Origin: Bacteroidales bacterium
GTDB taxonomy: Bacteria; Bacteroidota; Bacteroidia; Bacteroidales; UBA932
Reading direction: 5' to 3'
Assembly: GCA_017627255.1 (NCBI GenBank)
Contig: JAGAHD010000184.1
Coordinates: 1-44,638 of the forward strand
Length of the DNA stretch: 44,638 nucleotides
Shown: positions 23,881 through 33,026 of the stretch, piece by piece
How positions within the stretch are numbered: position 1 is the stretch's first letter
Layout: each line of letters starts with the position of its first letter
Position numbers and translations under genes: made by a program
The notes under the pieces: model-generated
Told to the model about the DNA's origin: nothing
Seen by the model: only the letters and a program-made list of their open reading frames with translations
The model's database searches: none

Positions 23881-26450
23881 GGCCATGTTTCCGTACATAC
23901 CGAAATCCGGTTCCCTTCCGGGTCCATGCGGACCGCCTTTCCCTCTTTGCCGACTTGAACCTCTTTTTGAAGAATCCGCCCCGTATCGGTCATGTATCTA
24001 ACGATGGCCCTTGTCCCCGCCCCCTGACAACGGAGCATCAGCACATCCGGACGGGAGGCGTCGACACGTGCCCCAACCCCGTCTCCCTGTACAAAGAACC
24101 GGGAACTCTGTCCCGATGCCGTTCCCCCGGAAAGCCGGACCCGGGACTCTCCCCGGCACAATCCGCTCCGATCTCCCTTGTGGACAAGGACTTCCTGTCC
24201 GAATACCGGAACGCCAGGATACTGGTTGAGATCAATGTCCAGACTGACCGTTGCACAGGAGTCTTCCCCGGAAAAATGAGCGGTAAGAAGATAGGTTTCC
24301 CCGTCGGGATCCATTGTCAGGCACCCAGCCCATCCGGCCGGAAGGTTCCGTCCTTCTGCAAGCAGGACCGTCTTCCTGTCCAGGCGGGCCGTCTGTTCCG
24401 GAGAAACCCCGGAATAATAGACGCCGGCCCGGTCTCCCAACCGATCTCCCCGGGAGGCTTTCCTTCTGGCAGTACTGAAGGACCCGTATAGTTTTGCCGT
24501 ATAAATGCTGTTGTTGTCCGCCCGGTCCCCGAAGGCGATGCTCCCTCCTCCCCTTGTCACAAGCCCGATTTCGCCGTCCACATTGGCCCAACTGCCGTCC
24601 AGCAGGAGACATCCCTCTCCGTCCGTCGTCTCAGAGGAAGGCCGTACGCCGCCCCAGGAAACGGTCCTCCGGACAGCCGTGAATTCATCCATGGAGACAC
24701 CGGCGGTCAAACCCCGCTCCGCCGTTACCGTGACATCTTTCCGGGCAGTAGTCCGGTCGAGGTAAATCACGGCATTGCCTTCCGTGGCATAAAGGGAAAA
24801 CCGGGTTTCCAGCGCGCCCTCATTCGTGACCAGGGTACACCCGGTTACGAAGGAATCCCCTTTCAGGTCAAAATAAGGTTCCGTCGCCATCACGGCATCC
24901 TCTTTCTTCCCCTCCACCTCATACCATCCGATGAAGTTTCCGGTCCCCCCGTGACGGAACGGCACGAAGACCTTGTTCCTGTCCGGCGTATTGGAGGCGA
25001 TCATTCCGGAATAGTTCTGCAGCCCCCGGCTATAGGAAAACGAGACAAAGCGCGCAGGGGAAAAAGCCCGGACGACATCCTGGCAGGGAAACAGCTTCGC
25101 CCGGGAATGCCGCGCGCGGAAGTCTTCCCACCGGGTCGGCAGGACGTCCCGGACCGGGCGGGAGCGGTGCATCAGGTAGGTCATCATCACCCGGTGGCCC
25201 TGAACACCCATCCTGCGGGCGCCGATGTCCGGACGCAAGAGCCAGCTTCCGTCCGAAGTGGTGGACTGCCGCGCCAGCAGGTTCTTGTACGCCAGGTTTT
25301 CCAGCATCAGGGCATCCGGATCGCGCAGGAACGTCGCCAGGGTGCTGTAAGAGGTGATCTGGTCGAACAGGAAGAGGCTCCAGTCATTGCCGTTCGGCAT
25401 GGCCAGGTCCCCGTCCGGAAGGGCCAGTTCGTCAAGGACTCTTTCCTGTACGGCCGCCAGATTATGGAACAGCGAACGGGACCTCCATTTCTCTTCTTTC
25501 CCGAGGCCGGTCTGGAAACATGCCAGGGCCAGCGCCGCCTCTCCCAGTTCCTGCATGACGACATTCTGGTATGAGGTATGAAAAAACCGATGGTTCTGGA
25601 GGGTGTAATCCTCAAAGAGATTCGGACCGCGGTAAAGGTCCGCCACGGAGCGGTTGTCATACCAGGGGTCCAGGGGCTCCCGGAACTGGCGGTCTCCCGG
25701 ATGGGAATAGCTGTTTACCGCAAACTCCCGCATCTTCTGGAACCATCGGGGCGCCAGGGGATCGTCCGGGAACAGGCCGAGCGCAGCCGCAAGTACGCAG
25801 ACATCCCAGCCGTTTTCCTCCGCCCGGGTATCCTGTTCATAGCGGGTCGGAGCATTCCGCTGCAGTTCATAATCACACTCCGCCTTCAGCAGGACATAGA
25901 TACTGCGCCGCTGGTTCCCGGAAAGCCTGTCCCATTGGAGATAAGCGGACCAGGCCACGGAGAAAGCCCACAGGGAGCTTTCCCAAACGGCGTCCTTGGT
26001 TCCCGTACTGCCCCAGTAATCTCCTCCCGAACATTTCCTCAACCTGACGGCCTTGTGAGTCGAATAGGCATAAACCAGGCTTTCCTTCGCCATTTTTTCC
26101 AAAAGGCCATAGGACACCCCGGGAGGCAGGCTGACACCGGCTTCCGCTCCGTATTTCGCCAGAAAAGCACAAAGCATGGAAAGGTCCGCATTGGTCCGCA
26201 CGCCGTCTTCAGAACTGGTCATGGTGCGCATTCCCCGGAAACAGCCGCATGGCTCACCCCGCCGGTTGGGCACCGCGCAGGGCTGGTAGTCGCCGGCCAT
26301 GTACTGGCTGAACCGGGCCAACGATTCCAGCAGTCCTTGCATCATTTCCCCTTCGGGTATGTATTCCTCCTTCACGGCGCCTTCGACAGGAGAAGGAGCC
26401 GGAGAAGCGGCAAGGACCGACAGGGAGAGAAGAACCAGGGAAAGCATCAT
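23877..26450 (-). CDS. Large exported protein, alpha-toroid polysaccharide lyase-like
   Basis: The 857-residue product starts with a signal peptide (MMLSLVLLSLSVLAASPAP). The first half is alpha-helical and rich in Trp, Tyr and His. It has DYWGSTGTKDAVWESSLWAF and LQNHRFFHTSYQNVVMQELG motifs and GNDWSLFLFDQITSYS, suggesting an alpha/alpha-toroid like that of chondroitin, hyaluronate or heparinase-type lyases. The second half is beta-rich (GGTGNFIGWYEVEG and later segments), as in the beta-sandwich of those lyases. His-Tyr pairs in the NHRFFHTSYQN segment could be catalytic. I cannot place it in a numbered family with certainty, and a glycoside hydrolase is possible. ATGA overlaps tie it to a GT2 gene on both sides. 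Confidence 0.6.
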   Translation of the reverse strand: MMLSLVLLSLSVLAASPAPSPVEGAVKEEYIPEGEMMQGLLESLARFSQYMAGDYQPCAVPNRRGEPCGCFRGMRTMTSSEDGVRTNADLSMLCAFLAKYGAEAGVSLPPGVSYGLLEKMAKESLVYAYSTHKAVRLRKCSGGDYWGSTGTKDAVWESSLWAFSVAWSAYLQWDRLSGNQRRSIYVLLKAECDYELQRNAPTRYEQDTRAEENGWDVCVLAAALGLFPDDPLAPRWFQKMREFAVNSYSHPGDRQFREPLDPWYDNRSVADLYRGPNLFEDYTLQNHRFFHTSYQNVVMQELGEAALALACFQTGLGKEEKWRSRSLFHNLAAVQERVLDELALPDGDLAMPNGNDWSLFLFDQITSYSTLATFLRDPDALMLENLAYKNLLARQSTTSDGSWLLRPDIGARRMGVQGHRVMMTYLMHRSRPVRDVLPTRWEDFRARHSRAKLFPCQDVVRAFSPARFVSFSYSRGLQNYSGMIASNTPDRNKVFVPFRHGGTGNFIGWYEVEGKKEDAVMATEPYFDLKGDSFVTGCTLVTNEGALETRFSLYATEGNAVIYLDRTTARKDVTVTAERGLTAGVSMDEFTAVRRTVSWGGVRPSSETTDGEGCLLLDGSWANVDGEIGLVTRGGGSIAFGDRADNNSIYTAKLYGSFSTARRKASRGDRLGDRAGVYYSGVSPEQTARLDRKTVLLAEGRNLPAGWAGCLTMDPDGETYLLTAHFSGEDSCATVSLDIDLNQYPGVPVFGQEVLVHKGDRSGLCRGESRVRLSGGTASGQSSRFFVQGDGVGARVDASRPDVLMLRCQGAGTRAIVRYMTDTGRILQKEVQVGKEGKAVRMDPEGNRISVCTETWP

Positions 26451-27364
26451 AACGAAAGCCAGTTGGGGCCGATTGTCCGGTTCTGCCGGACATGGCTCCT
26501 GATCATCGGGACGCGTTTGAAAAACTCCCGGTACCCGTAACCGATCAGGCCGGCATCCCGGAAATGAAAGGTCAGCAAGTCGAAGATAAACACTTTCAGT
26601 TGCTGGAAATGATATTTCACCCGATCCCGGAAGGGCGTCGGCCGGATGCCGTACATCTTGATCAGGCTCGTGGACAGCCATGCCTTTTCCCAGGCCTTCC
26701 AATTCCCTTTTTCTTCCCGGTCATGCCACATGACAGCTCCCGGGACAACACCGACCGTCCCGCCATGGAAGACAACCCGGCTGCAGTAATCGATGTCTTC
26801 TCCGTAGTGGAAATAGACCGGATCGAATCCGCCGATCCTCTCCACCGTTTCCCGGGGAAGCAACCAGCAGGCTGCATTCACGAAGGGGCAGGGGTAATAC
26901 GTTTTGAGGCTGCCCCGGAAAAGGTCGCCGGCCAGGTCACGGTTTCCGGCGATGCATCGGAAAAAGCCCTGGTCCAGCAGCTGGCCCGTCCCGTTCATAT
27001 GGACCGGCGAAACAATCGGAAGATTTCCCTCCTGCTGGGCGTCGACAAGCGTCCGGACCGCGCCGGGAAGCAGGGTCGCATCCTGGTTCAGCAGCAGGAA
27101 ATGGGTCGCTCCTTCTTTGTACGCGTATTCAATTCCCCGGTTATTCGCCCGCCCGAAACCGGTATTCATCCCGTTTTCCAACAGGACCGCTTCCGGGTAT
27201 TCCTCCCGGATCACCGGAACTGTCCCGTCCGTAGAGCCATTGTCCACGACAACCGGCCGGATGACCATGTCCTGTCCGTGCAGGATGCTGTCAAGGCATT
27301 TCCGGATCCACCGCTGTCCGTTGTAAGTGACAATGATACAATAAGTCTTTATTTCGTTTCCCAT
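26447..27364 (-). CDS. GT2-family glycosyltransferase, rhamnosyltransferase-like
   Basis: This 305-residue enzyme has the rhamnosyltransferase-like pattern YCIIVTYNGQRWIRKCLDSI at 8-27, VVDNGSTDGTVPVIRE and NTGFGRANNRGIEYA. The acceptor half contains LLLNQDATLLPG, ACWLLPRETVERIGGFDPVYFHYGEDIDYCSR and a basic C-terminal arm. The ATG at 27364 lies one base after the upstream stop (TGA AATG). An in-frame ATG at 27373 is also possible. dTDP-rhamnose genes are not present in the window, so the rhamnose reading is only a family resemblance. Confidence 0.9.
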   Translation of the reverse strand: MGNEIKTYCIIVTYNGQRWIRKCLDSILHGQDMVIRPVVVDNGSTDGTVPVIREEYPEAVLLENGMNTGFGRANNRGIEYAYKEGATHFLLLNQDATLLPGAVRTLVDAQQEGNLPIVSPVHMNGTGQLLDQGFFRCIAGNRDLAGDLFRGSLKTYYPCPFVNAACWLLPRETVERIGGFDPVYFHYGEDIDYCSRVVFHGGTVGVVPGAVMWHDREEKGNWKAWEKAWLSTSLIKMYGIRPTPFRDRVKYHFQQLKVFIFDLLTFHFRDAGLIGYGYREFFKRVPMIRSHVRQNRTIGPNWLSL

Positions 27365-27365
27365 T

Positions 27366-28322
27366 TCAAGCATAAGTCCCGCCACACCTCTCGTCCCATT
27401 GGAGGGCAAGGCTATGGCCCAATACTTCCAGTCCTTTGCGGAAGGATCCGGCGTTCCACGCCACACGGAGCACGACCGCCCACCGGGGGAAGCCATACGT
27501 GCGCGCCAGGTGGAAACACCGGTCATACCCTTTCCGGTCATTCCAGAACAGGGCATGCAGCATGATGATCGTATTCCGTTTGAATCCTTTCAGGAAGGGC
27601 CTGGTAATCACATACTCTTTGCACGCCTCCCGGAAACGGCATTCCGCTTCTCCCGGCTTCAGGGAGAAATGCCAGATCAGCGACCCCTCCCTTTTCGTCA
27701 GGCAATACACGGGATCCAGGCAGGCCGCCACCTTTCCGGCAGCCCAGCCGACCTTGGCCGAGAAAACCGCGTCATTGGAGTACTGTACCTGTTCAAACCG
27801 AAGCCCGTTCTCGTCGACGATCCGTTTCCGGATCATCCGGGAAAGGGTCAGCCTCCAGCTGTACCGCAGCACGGAATCATCGCCCGTACAGGTGTAGCGC
27901 GCGAGGATCTGGTCCCATTCGTCGTTTCTCTCCCCCTTCCGAGAGAGGTCATCCGACAAGGCGGAGGTGAACCGGAAGCAAATCAAGTCATTATCGGAGG
28001 CCGCATACCGGTCGAAAATCTTCCATGCCTCAGGAAGGAAATAATCATCCGCGTCAGCGAAGACAAGCCACTTCCCTTCTGCTTTTCCAAGGCCCAGGTT
28101 CCTGGCATACCCCGCCCCGCCGTTGTGCGGCGCGGCAATCCAGATAAGGTCGGGGCGGGACAATTCCGGGAAACGGCGGATATAGGTCCCTGCATCCGGA
28201 GAGCCGTCATCCACGACGATAACCTGGATGTCTTCCCGCTCCGGAATCGATGCCAGGCACCGCATCAGAAGATCGGGAATGCCATAATGGGGAATGATGA
28301 CAGAATACGTATATGCAGCCAT
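27366..28322 (-). CDS. GT2-family glycosyltransferase (paralog group B)
   Basis: This 318-residue GT2 protein has YSVIIPHYGIPDLLMRCLAS at about 6-25, EDIQVIVVDDGSPD, HNGGAGYARNLGL and FADADDYF. It shares these patterns, and the SND-F-SAKVGW and REGSLIW segments, with the GT2 enzyme at 38612-39541. The two are thus paralogs some 11 kb apart in the same operon. The start was set at the ATG at 28322 (MAAYTYS), eight bases after the upstream stop. A reading from 28349 overlaps the heparinase-like gene. The sugar is unknown. Confidence 0.9.
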   Translation of the reverse strand: MAAYTYSVIIPHYGIPDLLMRCLASIPEREDIQVIVVDDGSPDAGTYIRRFPELSRPDLIWIAAPHNGGAGYARNLGLGKAEGKWLVFADADDYFLPEAWKIFDRYAASDNDLICFRFTSALSDDLSRKGERNDEWDQILARYTCTGDDSVLRYSWRLTLSRMIRKRIVDENGLRFEQVQYSNDAVFSAKVGWAAGKVAACLDPVYCLTKREGSLIWHFSLKPGEAECRFREACKEYVITRPFLKGFKRNTIIMLHALFWNDRKGYDRCFHLARTYGFPRWAVVLRVAWNAGSFRKGLEVLGHSLALQWDERCGGTYA

Positions 28323-28330
28323 ACGACACG

Positions 28331-30145
28331 TTATCCTACCCTGAGACAAACCTCCGCCGTTTCGGCTCCGCCGGCACGGATACCCCGGATATGGAAGCCC
28401 ACCAGTCTGACCCCGGGCGCCTCTGTCTCAAAGGGTTGCAGGTCGGGGGCCTCCACGAAGGGGTCTGTCTGGGCCACTCCGCGGATCGTTAGCACCCGTC
28501 TCCGGTTTCCTTTCCGGAGTTCCACGGCCCCGCCGAGGACGACAGCCTCCGCATCCGTACACAAACACCATTTCACATCCAGTCCTTCCACGCCGGCTTT
28601 CATATGGTCGATCACATGCAGCGTCTTGTCTCCGTCCACGAAGACCTCCCGCCGGCAGGCCTCCATCGCCCCTCCGTACAAAGCCGTCATGTCCAGGGAG
28701 CAACCTTTCCGGTCCGGACCGTCCCATGTTTCCAGTATCGGGATCCTGGCCGAGACAGACGGCCGAATACCGCTCAAAGTGAGAATGTTATGGCACTTCC
28801 CCACTCTGAAAAGGCTCCACCTGTCACTGTCCTGGGACATATCGAAAAGAGAGATTCCCTGCCTTTCGACGGTTTCATAGTCTTCTTTCCCCAGATCAAC
28901 GGCCCATGCAACCCCTTCTGATTCAAAGACAAAGGAACCCGCATCGATATGTCCGTGATTGTCCGCCGCCCGGCCTCCCTTGACTCCCAGGTAGACATCC
29001 TCCCCCGCATTCCATCCGCTCCGGTAAACGAAGAGCGGTTCATCCCCCGTACACTGGTAAATCCGGTCTTCCGGAGAGGGAAGTTCCTCCCAATGAATCT
29101 GGTTTCCCCACAGAAGGACCCAGGGAAGGAGCCGGCTCTCTTCCGTATCTTTCTCCCATTCCTCCGCGTGGAAAAGCCGCCGTACCGGATACAGGACTGA
29201 CGGGTCTCCCGTTCTCGCGGCCATCCAGACCTGGGCCACCGGACATTCACTTTCCTCAGGCGTATCGGCATAATTGAAAGTCCGGCCCGAGGGGGTGGAC
29301 ATCATCATGACCGTCCGGGAAGACCGGAAAAAACCGTCAGCACCATCCATGAGCCCCAGATCGCTCCCGCATGCGGTTTCCAGGGCGGAAACCAGCAGCG
29401 CCTGGAACGATACGGCATATTGCCAGTAATGGTATCCTTCCCGGCAGCACCCGCCCCGGAAAGCGTCTGTCACGCTGTGGCGGTTCGAAAGAAATGCTTT
29501 CCTGATAAAGGCGACGGCCATTCTGTTCTCTTCCCCGTGGATGGCGAGGGCGCCCGTAACGATTCCGGCGCAGCAGACATTGTTCCAATTGTTCTTCTTT
29601 TGCCAGAAATCTCTCCCGACAGACGGCCACAAACCTTTGTACAGAATGGATTTCCTGATCGTTCTCCGCTGCCGGAGGGAAAGCCGCCCAAACAGCCAGT
29701 CATATCCGACGGCAAGGGCCAGGAGCATCTCCGCCGTATCCAGGTAGTGGGATGGATTCCAGTCCGGAAAACGCGTGACAGCCATCATTTCCCGGATGGC
29801 CCGGTCGGCATACTCAGCCTTTCCTTCCATCCGGTAGACCAGAGACAGGTACGACACCCTTTTCAGCACTTCCCGCGATACGGAAAGAAGGCGGTGCCCG
29901 GACAGAACCCGTCCGCACGGCGGGACTTCCAGATACCCGGACGCTTTCCGCCGGATGACCTGATAGGCGTCTGCCATCACTCCTTTTCCGCCGACAATCG
30001 CGTTTCGGAGTTTCTCTTCCTCATTTTTCCGCAGGAAAAGCCTTGGATGCGGCCCCGGGGAAGGTACCTTGATACCAGGGGCCAGCAAGGAAAGGACCTC
30101 CCTGGTCCTTACAACGATTCCCGTGTGCAACGACATGATTCTCAA
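28331..30145 (-). CDS. Heparinase II/III-like polysaccharide lyase, no clear signal peptide
   Basis: This 604-residue protein has the alpha-toroid plus beta-sandwich layout of heparinase II/III and related PL12, PL15, PL17 and PL21 enzymes. Candidate catalytic residues are in the family positions: Asn188 in NNWNNVCCAG, Tyr238 or Tyr240 in REGYHYWQYA and His397 or His399 in ADNHGHIDAGSFVF. The last is the hallmark of the C-terminal Hepar_II_III domain. Cutting uronic acid-containing chains is the expected chemistry. No signal peptide is seen; the N-terminus reads MRIMSLHTGIVVRTREVL. Heparinase-like genes occur in some capsule loci with no proven role. The ATG overlaps the GT8-like stop (ATGA). 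Confidence 0.85.
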   Translation of the reverse strand: MRIMSLHTGIVVRTREVLSLLAPGIKVPSPGPHPRLFLRKNEEEKLRNAIVGGKGVMADAYQVIRRKASGYLEVPPCGRVLSGHRLLSVSREVLKRVSYLSLVYRMEGKAEYADRAIREMMAVTRFPDWNPSHYLDTAEMLLALAVGYDWLFGRLSLRQRRTIRKSILYKGLWPSVGRDFWQKKNNWNNVCCAGIVTGALAIHGEENRMAVAFIRKAFLSNRHSVTDAFRGGCCREGYHYWQYAVSFQALLVSALETACGSDLGLMDGADGFFRSSRTVMMMSTPSGRTFNYADTPEESECPVAQVWMAARTGDPSVLYPVRRLFHAEEWEKDTEESRLLPWVLLWGNQIHWEELPSPEDRIYQCTGDEPLFVYRSGWNAGEDVYLGVKGGRAADNHGHIDAGSFVFESEGVAWAVDLGKEDYETVERQGISLFDMSQDSDRWSLFRVGKCHNILTLSGIRPSVSARIPILETWDGPDRKGCSLDMTALYGGAMEACRREVFVDGDKTLHVIDHMKAGVEGLDVKWCLCTDAEAVVLGGAVELRKGNRRRVLTIRGVAQTDPFVEAPDLQPFETEAPGVRLVGFHIRGIRAGGAETAEVCLRVG

Positions 30146-31089
30146 TGAATCCGCCGGCTGATCCTTTCTTTCAGGCCCAGTACGGAAAAGAAAGCTCCAG
30201 GGTACTTTTTCAAGATGAAAAGCAGGTGGGAAAATCCCTTTTCCAGGACCAGGGTCCGCCGGTGGGGACGGAACAGGCCCAGTCCCATGGCCCGGGGATG
30301 CATGGCTACGGACCGGGCGAAAGCATCCGGATGGCCTCCTGTTTCCTTGACATGGGGAATCAGGACCTTCCTTTTAAACCCTTCATTCTTGGAATCCCAA
30401 TGGATGACCAGGGCTTCCCGGAAATAATGCAGGCCGGCATCATGGGTCACCAGGCAGTTCCATTTCCCCGGCAATTCCCGGATGATCCCGCCGCAGCGGA
30501 GGTTTGCCGCATACAGCGCCGGCTGGTCATACGGAACGTTCCGCTCGAAAGAAACCTGCCACAGTGCATGCCAGCACTCGAACAATTGCGCCGCAAGGGG
30601 CGTATCACGCACCAGAAGGACCCCTGAATTGAAATAGGCTCCGTCCGGTGATTCCGGGAAACCGGCCTGGGAGAGCAGCCTCCGCTTGAACGGAGTCAGT
30701 CCTCTTGCCGGGCCATTGATGCTGGCTGCCGCCGCCACATCCCCCGCCGTCCGGTCCACCTCGTCCAGCGCCCCGGCGACCAGGGTATCCGTATCCAGGA
30801 ACAGGAAATCCCCCTCCACCCTCTGGCGGAGCGTCGTCTTCAGATACCGGGACTTGAAAAGGCCGCTGCCGGAGTTCGGGACTTCCGCTTTTTGCAGGGT
30901 TACCCCCTCCCGCAGCAGCGGATTCCCGGTTTTCCGGACATAACCGTAGCTGTCAGGATCCATGAAAACCTCCACTTCCCGTTCCGGATCATGGTATTTC
31001 AAAGAAAGCAACGACAGCAGGAACTGTTCAAAATACGTGTCTTTCCCGCTGCAGACCAAGACGTAAACAACCTTCGTCTTCATCCTCAT
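30142..31089 (-). CDS. GT8-like or PF03407-like glycosyltransferase
   Basis: This 315-residue GT-A protein has TKVVYVLVCSGKDTYFEQFL near the N-terminus, a DxD metal site in DFLFLDTDTLV at about 95-105 and SPDGAYFNSGVLLVRDT in the acceptor region. Near the C-terminus LPGKWNCLVTH and ALVIHWDSKN supply a His of the kind seen in the C-terminal motif of GT8 enzymes. I chose the ATG at 31089 (MRMKTK), two bases after the upstream stop. The reading from 31143 adds residues over the previous gene. Donor sugar unknown. Confidence 0.8.
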   Translation of the reverse strand: MRMKTKVVYVLVCSGKDTYFEQFLLSLLSLKYHDPEREVEVFMDPDSYGYVRKTGNPLLREGVTLQKAEVPNSGSGLFKSRYLKTTLRQRVEGDFLFLDTDTLVAGALDEVDRTAGDVAAAASINGPARGLTPFKRRLLSQAGFPESPDGAYFNSGVLLVRDTPLAAQLFECWHALWQVSFERNVPYDQPALYAANLRCGGIIRELPGKWNCLVTHDAGLHYFREALVIHWDSKNEGFKRKVLIPHVKETGGHPDAFARSVAMHPRAMGLGLFRPHRRTLVLEKGFSHLLFILKKYPGAFFSVLGLKERISRRIH

Positions 31090-31091
31090 CG

Positions 31092-32057
31092 TCAATTGCC
31101 CCGGCGATGCATGGCCAGGCGCATCGCACCCGGGAACAGCCACAGGAAACAGAACATTCCCTTTTCCTTCCAGGGAATGTCTTTCCGAAGAAGGTATTCC
31201 CGAAAAGTCCCTTTCAGCATCTCCCGGTAAAGCGTCTTCGCGGCGGGTTCATCCGCCGTTCCCCGGAGATGGTACCTCGTTGTCAGCATCTTCCGGTACG
31301 TTTTCCGGAGCAGGCTCCCCCGCCCTTCCTCACCGGCCGGAAGCCGGTCCAGCATTTCCCGGTAGCAGCGGACCGTGATCAGCTGCGAAGCCCGCCGGGA
31401 ACTGCTTCCCGCCCGCTGGCAATACCAATACGTTTCCACCCGCAGGCAAGCAACCTGGGTCAGGCGCCTGAACACTTCCAGATTGAACAGGATATCCTCG
31501 GACGCGAAAAACGGACCGAATTGCAGTCCATGCAACAACCGCCTGGAATAGAGCTTGTTCCATACAGCCGCCTGGCGTACGACATCCGTTTCCACACTGG
31601 AGAACATCTCCCGGATACACTGCGCGGAAGAATGGATTTCCATCTTGATTTCCTTCGCATCAGCGTCCTTGAAACAGGGACTTTCCCCCGGGCTCCCGCT
31701 TTGATAGCCCGTCTCTACCAGATCATATCCCTTCCTGGCCGCCGCCACCATCCATTCGACGCTCCGGGGGTGCAGCGCATCATCGGCATCCGCGAAACAG
31801 ATCCATTGCCCGCCGGCCCGGGAGAGCCCGGCATTCCGCGCCCCGCTCATCCCGCGGTTTTCCTGGTGGATTACGTGGAACCGCCGGTCCTTCGCCGCCA
31901 TTTCCTCACAAATCCGACCGGAACCGTCCGTCGACCCGTCATCGACCAGGATCACCTCCAGGGGCGCATACGTCTGGGCGGCAAGGCTTTCCAGGCAAAG
32001 GGAAAGGTCCTTTCCGGCATTGTATACCGGAACAATCAGGCTGACAAGTCCTTCCAT
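31092..32057 (-). CDS. GT2-family glycosyltransferase (paralog group C)
   Basis: This 321-residue GT2 enzyme has [44 protein letters not shown] and FADADDAL, then WNKLYSRRLL and EDILFNLEVF in the acceptor half. A 58-base stretch in its N-terminal coding region is nearly identical to the neighbouring GT2 gene upstream (57 of 58 positions), showing recent duplication or gene conversion. The start ATG at 32057 forms a TGATG junction with the upstream stop. The long reading from 32282 is not credible. Substrate unknown. Confidence 0.92.
   Translation of the reverse strand: MEGLVSLIVPVYNAGKDLSLCLESLAAQTYAPLEVILVDDGSTDGSGRICEEMAAKDRRFHVIHQENRGMSGARNAGLSRAGGQWICFADADDALHPRSVEWMVAAARKGYDLVETGYQSGSPGESPCFKDADAKEIKMEIHSSAQCIREMFSSVETDVVRQAAVWNKLYSRRLLHGLQFGPFFASEDILFNLEVFRRLTQVACLRVETYWYCQRAGSSSRRASQLITVRCYREMLDRLPAGEEGRGSLLRKTYRKMLTTRYHLRGTADEPAAKTLYREMLKGTFREYLLRKDIPWKEKGMFCFLWLFPGAMRLAMHRRGN
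31942..31999. repeat. Direct repeat copy 1 in adjacent GT2 genes
   Basis: This 58-base stretch is matched at 57 of 58 positions by 32904-32961, in the same orientation, 962 bases away. It encodes the SLAAQTYAPLEVILVDD region of the GT2 fold in both genes. The near identity at third codon positions in otherwise divergent genes suggests recent gene conversion or duplication. Confidence 0.75.
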
Positions 32058-33019
32058 CAGTTCTTCGACAGTTTCATAACGATCCGGACCACCCAGGGAC
32101 ACCGGTATAAAAACCGGAACAGCAGTTTTTCCTTCCAGGAGATTTCCGGACTCACGTCGTACATGTCCCTGAACTCCTGGAAAAAAGAACGGAACAACGC
32201 GTTGACTTCTTTTTTTCCGCCGGTCTCTTCGGCGTGGTAGCGGCTGGTCAGGTAACGCCGGAACGATTTCCGAAGCAGCCATGACTGGTATTTTCGGTTC
32301 CCGGAAGCGTACCGGATCATCCGGCTGTTCAGGACGATATCGCTTTGCAGGCTCAGGTAATAGGGCTTGGACGACAGGCTGTCCTTCCGGTCCAGATAGG
32401 CATATGAAGGGAATTCCACATGAACGAAGCGATCCAGTTTCAAATAAAGCCGAAACATGAACAGGGCGTCCTCCTGTGCAATGTCGTCAAAGCCTATTTC
32501 CTGCGCCAAAGAACGATCCATCAACCTGTTCCATACAACAAGCCACTCTATTCCCGCCCGGTCCACGCACTCTTTGATCCCTTCTTCCCCGCGGACGGTC
32601 CGGTAATGAAGGGTTTCCTCCGAACCGCTTCGCGGCCACTCCCGGTGGTCCGTCACCCTGACATAATCCCCCGTCGCCATCCGGAAGGGCCCGCTGACAA
32701 GGGCGGCATGGAGATACTCCAGCGCTTTCGGGTGCAGACGGTCATCCGCATCGACGAACAGTACATATTTTCCAGCCGCCGCTGAAAGGGCACGGTTCCT
32801 GGAGGCGGAAACGCCCCGGTTCTGCTGATGAATGACCCGGAACCGGGAATCTTCCCCGGCAAACCGGTCACATACCGCACCGGAGCCGTCCGACGACCCG
32901 TCGTCGACCAGGATCACCTCCAGGGGGGCATACGTCTGGGCGGCAAGGCTTTCCAGGCAAAAGGGAAGCCACGGGCGGACATTGTAAACCGGGACGAGGA
33001 TGCTGATCAAGTCTTCCAT
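32057..33019 (-). CDS. GT2-family glycosyltransferase (paralog group C)
   Basis: This 320-residue GT2 enzyme has ISILVPVYNVRPWLPFCLES, ILVDDGSSDGSG, NRGVSASRNRAL and the metal motif FVDADDRL. The acceptor half reads WNRLMDRSLAQEIGFDDIAQEDALFMF. The C-terminal tail (SWKEKLLFRFLYR) matches the end of the next protein (PWKEKGMFCFLWL), confirming common origin. The start ATG at 33019 lies seven bases after the GT4 stop. The sequence KECVDRAGIEWLV is not shared with the paralog and may affect specificity. Confidence 0.92.
   Translation of the reverse strand: MEDLISILVPVYNVRPWLPFCLESLAAQTYAPLEVILVDDGSSDGSGAVCDRFAGEDSRFRVIHQQNRGVSASRNRALSAAAGKYVLFVDADDRLHPKALEYLHAALVSGPFRMATGDYVRVTDHREWPRSGSEETLHYRTVRGEEGIKECVDRAGIEWLVVWNRLMDRSLAQEIGFDDIAQEDALFMFRLYLKLDRFVHVEFPSYAYLDRKDSLSSKPYYLSLQSDIVLNSRMIRYASGNRKYQSWLLRKSFRRYLTSRYHAEETGGKKEVNALFRSFFQEFRDMYDVSPEISWKEKLLFRFLYRCPWVVRIVMKLSKN
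32904..32961. repeat. Direct repeat copy 2 in adjacent GT2 genes
   Basis: Partner of the copy at 31942-31999; the only difference is a C/G change at the position equivalent to 31965. It lies at the same place in the upstream GT2 gene. Recombination between the two copies would fuse the genes and remove about 960 bases. Confidence 0.75.
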
Positions 33020-33026
33020 ATATCCC

